Program-made: the position numbers and the translations under genes
Shown: piece after piece, positions 62,516-64,000 of the stretch
Layout: every line of letters starts with the position of its first letter
Position numbering within the stretch: position 1 is the first letter of the stretch
The notes under the pieces: generated by a model
Told to the model about the DNA's origin: nothing
The model's database searches: none
The model's input: only the letters and a program-made list of their open reading frames with translations
DNA from: Isoetes taiwanensis
Taxonomy: Eukaryota > Streptophyta > Lycopodiopsida > Isoetales > Isoetaceae
Direction: 5' to 3'
DNA length: 64,000 nucleotides
Assembly: GCA_021234155.1 (NCBI GenBank)
Contig: JAJEKV010000049.1
Span: forward strand, 9,214,292-9,278,291

Positions 62516-63800
62516 TACACTACCAGCCTTGAGCCCCCTCAAATTGGGTGCCTGCCCAATTTAAGCCCAATTTACGAGCCCATTTCTATAAATAGTATGC
62601 TTGATTAGTACCTCTATCAAAGCCCTCTGAACAAGCTTTCCAACGAGATAAAAAATGCCAAAATCGGAGTCTGGATGCATAAATTATGTCAAAAAAAGGA
62701 TTTTGCCTCCTCGAAGCCCTCCAAATTGGGCGCCCGCCCAATTTGAGCCCAATTTATGAGCCCATCTCTATAAATAGTATGTTTCATTAGTGCTCTATCA
62801 AAGCCCTCTGAGCAAGCGTTCCAACGAGATAAAAAATGCCAAAATCGGAGTCTAGATGCAAAAGTTATGTCAAAAAATCTATTCTGCCACCCGGAACCCC
62901 TTAAATTGGGCGCCCGCCCAATTTGAGCCCAATTTATGAGCCCATCTCTATAAATACTATGCTTCATTAGTGCCTCTATCAAAGCCCTCTGAAGAAGCTT
63001 TCCAACGAGCTAAAAAATGCCAAAATCGGAGTCTGGATGCAAAAGTTATGCCAAAAATTCTATTCTGCCACCCCGGAACCCCTTAAATTGGGCGCCCGCC
63101 CAATTTGAGCCCAATGTAAGAGCCCATCTCTATAAATAGTATGCTTCATTAGTGCCTCTATCAAAGCCCTCTGAAGAAGCTTTCCAACGAAATAAAAAAT
63201 GCCAAAATCGGAGTCTGGATGCAAAAGTTATGCCAAAAAATCTATTCTGCCACCCCGGAACCCCTTAAATTGGGCGCCCGCCCAATTTGAGCCCAATGTA
63301 AGAGCCCATCTCTATAAATAGTATGCTTCATTAGTGCCTCTATCAAAGCCCTCTGAAGAAGCTTTCCAACGAAATAAAAAATGCCAAAATCGGAGTCTGG
63401 ATGCAAAAGTTATGCCAAAAAATCTATTCTGCCACCCCGGAACCCCTTAAATTGGGCGCCCGCCCAATTTGAGTCAAATTTACGAGCCCATTTCTATAAA
63501 TAGTATGCTTCATTAGTGCCTTTATCAAAGCCCTCTGAAGAAGCTTTCCAACGAGATAAAAAATGCCAAAATTGGAGTCTGGATGCAAAAGTTATGCCAA
63601 AAAATCTATTCTGCCACCCCAGTAGCCCTTAAATTGGGCGCCCGCCCAATTTGAGCCAAATTTGGGGACTATTTGTATTATCATTGTACCCGATTTATCA
63701 AAGCTCTCTGCAAGTTTTCCAACAAGCTAAAGGACATCGCAAACGGAGTCCGGATGCAAACGTCATGCCAAACAAATCTATTCTGCCACCCCGGAACCAT
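62516..63800. repeat. 182-bp tandem satellite, about 7 units
   Basis: The palindromic core (AAATTGGGCG with CGCCCAATTT) recurs at 62,541 (variant), 62,723, 62,903, 63,085, 63,267, 63,449 and 63,631, that is every 180-182 bp. Each unit also contains CTATAAATAGTATG, CATTAGTGCCTCTATCAAAG, GAAGCTTTCCAACGA and GTCTGGATGCAAAAGTTATG. The last units are more diverged. Minus-strand ORF 62,689-62,982 is a product of the repeat. Confidence 0.9.
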
Positions 63801-63960
63801 TTAAGGGGTTCCAGGGTGGCAGAATAGAACTTTTGGCATAACTTTTGCATTCGGATTCTATTTTCTATGTTCTTTAGTTCGTTAGAAAGCTTGTTCAGAT
63901 GACTTTAATAAACATAATAAGTAAGCATAATATTCATACAATGGGCTCCAAATTTGGCTT
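63777..63960. repeat. Inverted junction ending the satellite
   Basis: CTATTCTGCCACCCCGGAACC (to 63,798) is followed after 8 bases by its reverse complement (GGTTCCAGGGTGGCAGAATAG, one mismatch). The sequence after it (CTTTTGGCATAACTTTTGCAT ... GAAAGCTTGTTCAGA ... ATGGGCTC) is an inverted, diverged satellite unit. This marks a head-to-head inversion point. Confidence 0.8.
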
Positions 63961-64000
63961 TTGGGTCGTCCAATGTGCAAGGCAACACCATCTAGGGCAA

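Noticed and set aside
62689-62982. 97-codon minus-strand ORF with internal repetition
   Set aside because: Two satellite units read through; no independent support.

Overview
The window reads as plant nuclear DNA made almost entirely of nested transposable elements. I see no rRNA, tRNA, CRISPR or bacterial operon signal. The evidence for a land plant is: Ty1/copia and two kinds of Ty3/gypsy element with plant-type motifs, a tRNA-Gln and a tRNA-iMet primer binding site, Helitron ends of the CTAG|T type, Tourist-like and 8-bp-TSD DNA transposons, and GT-AG introns in coding remnants. A giant-genome non-angiosperm (fern or lycophyte) would fit, but that is inference.

Layout. 1-2.9 kb: unassigned A/T-rich DNA with a degraded Helitron end. 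2.9-5.3 kb: decayed copia pol and a presumed 3' LTR. 5.3-10.55 kb: unassigned DNA with ORF remnants and a GGAT-type microsatellite. 10,559-30,028: one Tat-like gypsy element with 2.4-kb LTRs, TG...CA ends, a perfect 5-bp TSD (TGTTT) and a tRNA-Gln PBS. Its 5' LTR is split by an 8.3-kb DNA transposon (12,743-21,027; 8-bp TSD; imperfect TIRs), which itself contains exon-like gene fragments and a Helitron 3' end. Its pol carries an extra RNase H placed between protease and RT. 30.0-37.98 kb: a decayed DNA-transposon region with two related transposase genes in inverted orientation, flanking a multidomain remnant (coiled coil, RING, AT-hook, FCP1/HAD-like phosphatase).

37,983-59,865: a second, much larger gypsy element (chromovirus) on the minus strand. 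It has a 3' LTR (37,983-39,475), PPT, pol with chromodomain, gag, and a tRNA-iMet PBS beside a truncated 5' LTR (58,599-59,865). Between PBS and gag lies the most remarkable content. One gene encodes a histone H3-like protein of about 436 codons. It begins with the canonical H3 tail sequence ARTKQTARK and ends with a full H3 histone fold, separated by a long charged and proline-rich insert. A second unrecognised gene ('X') follows. Unequal recombination then made an array of three X::H3 chimeras. Every intergenic gap holds two copies of a 67-bp near-perfect foldback. A 1.9-kb purine-rich Helitron candidate lies between this cassette and gag.

59.87-64 kb: unassigned DNA, minus-strand ORF remnants, a poly-T tract, and a 182-bp satellite with a GGGCG/CGCCC palindrome that ends in an inverted junction.

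How it fits together: the chromovirus integrase carries a chromodomain (a family known to read histone methyl marks), and the same element appears to carry an H3-like gene with the K4/K9 tail. Whether the H3/X cassette is a retroelement passenger with a role in targeting or packaging, or a later capture, is the main question. All coding regions except parts of the array show stops or frameshifts, so this copy is dead or dying.
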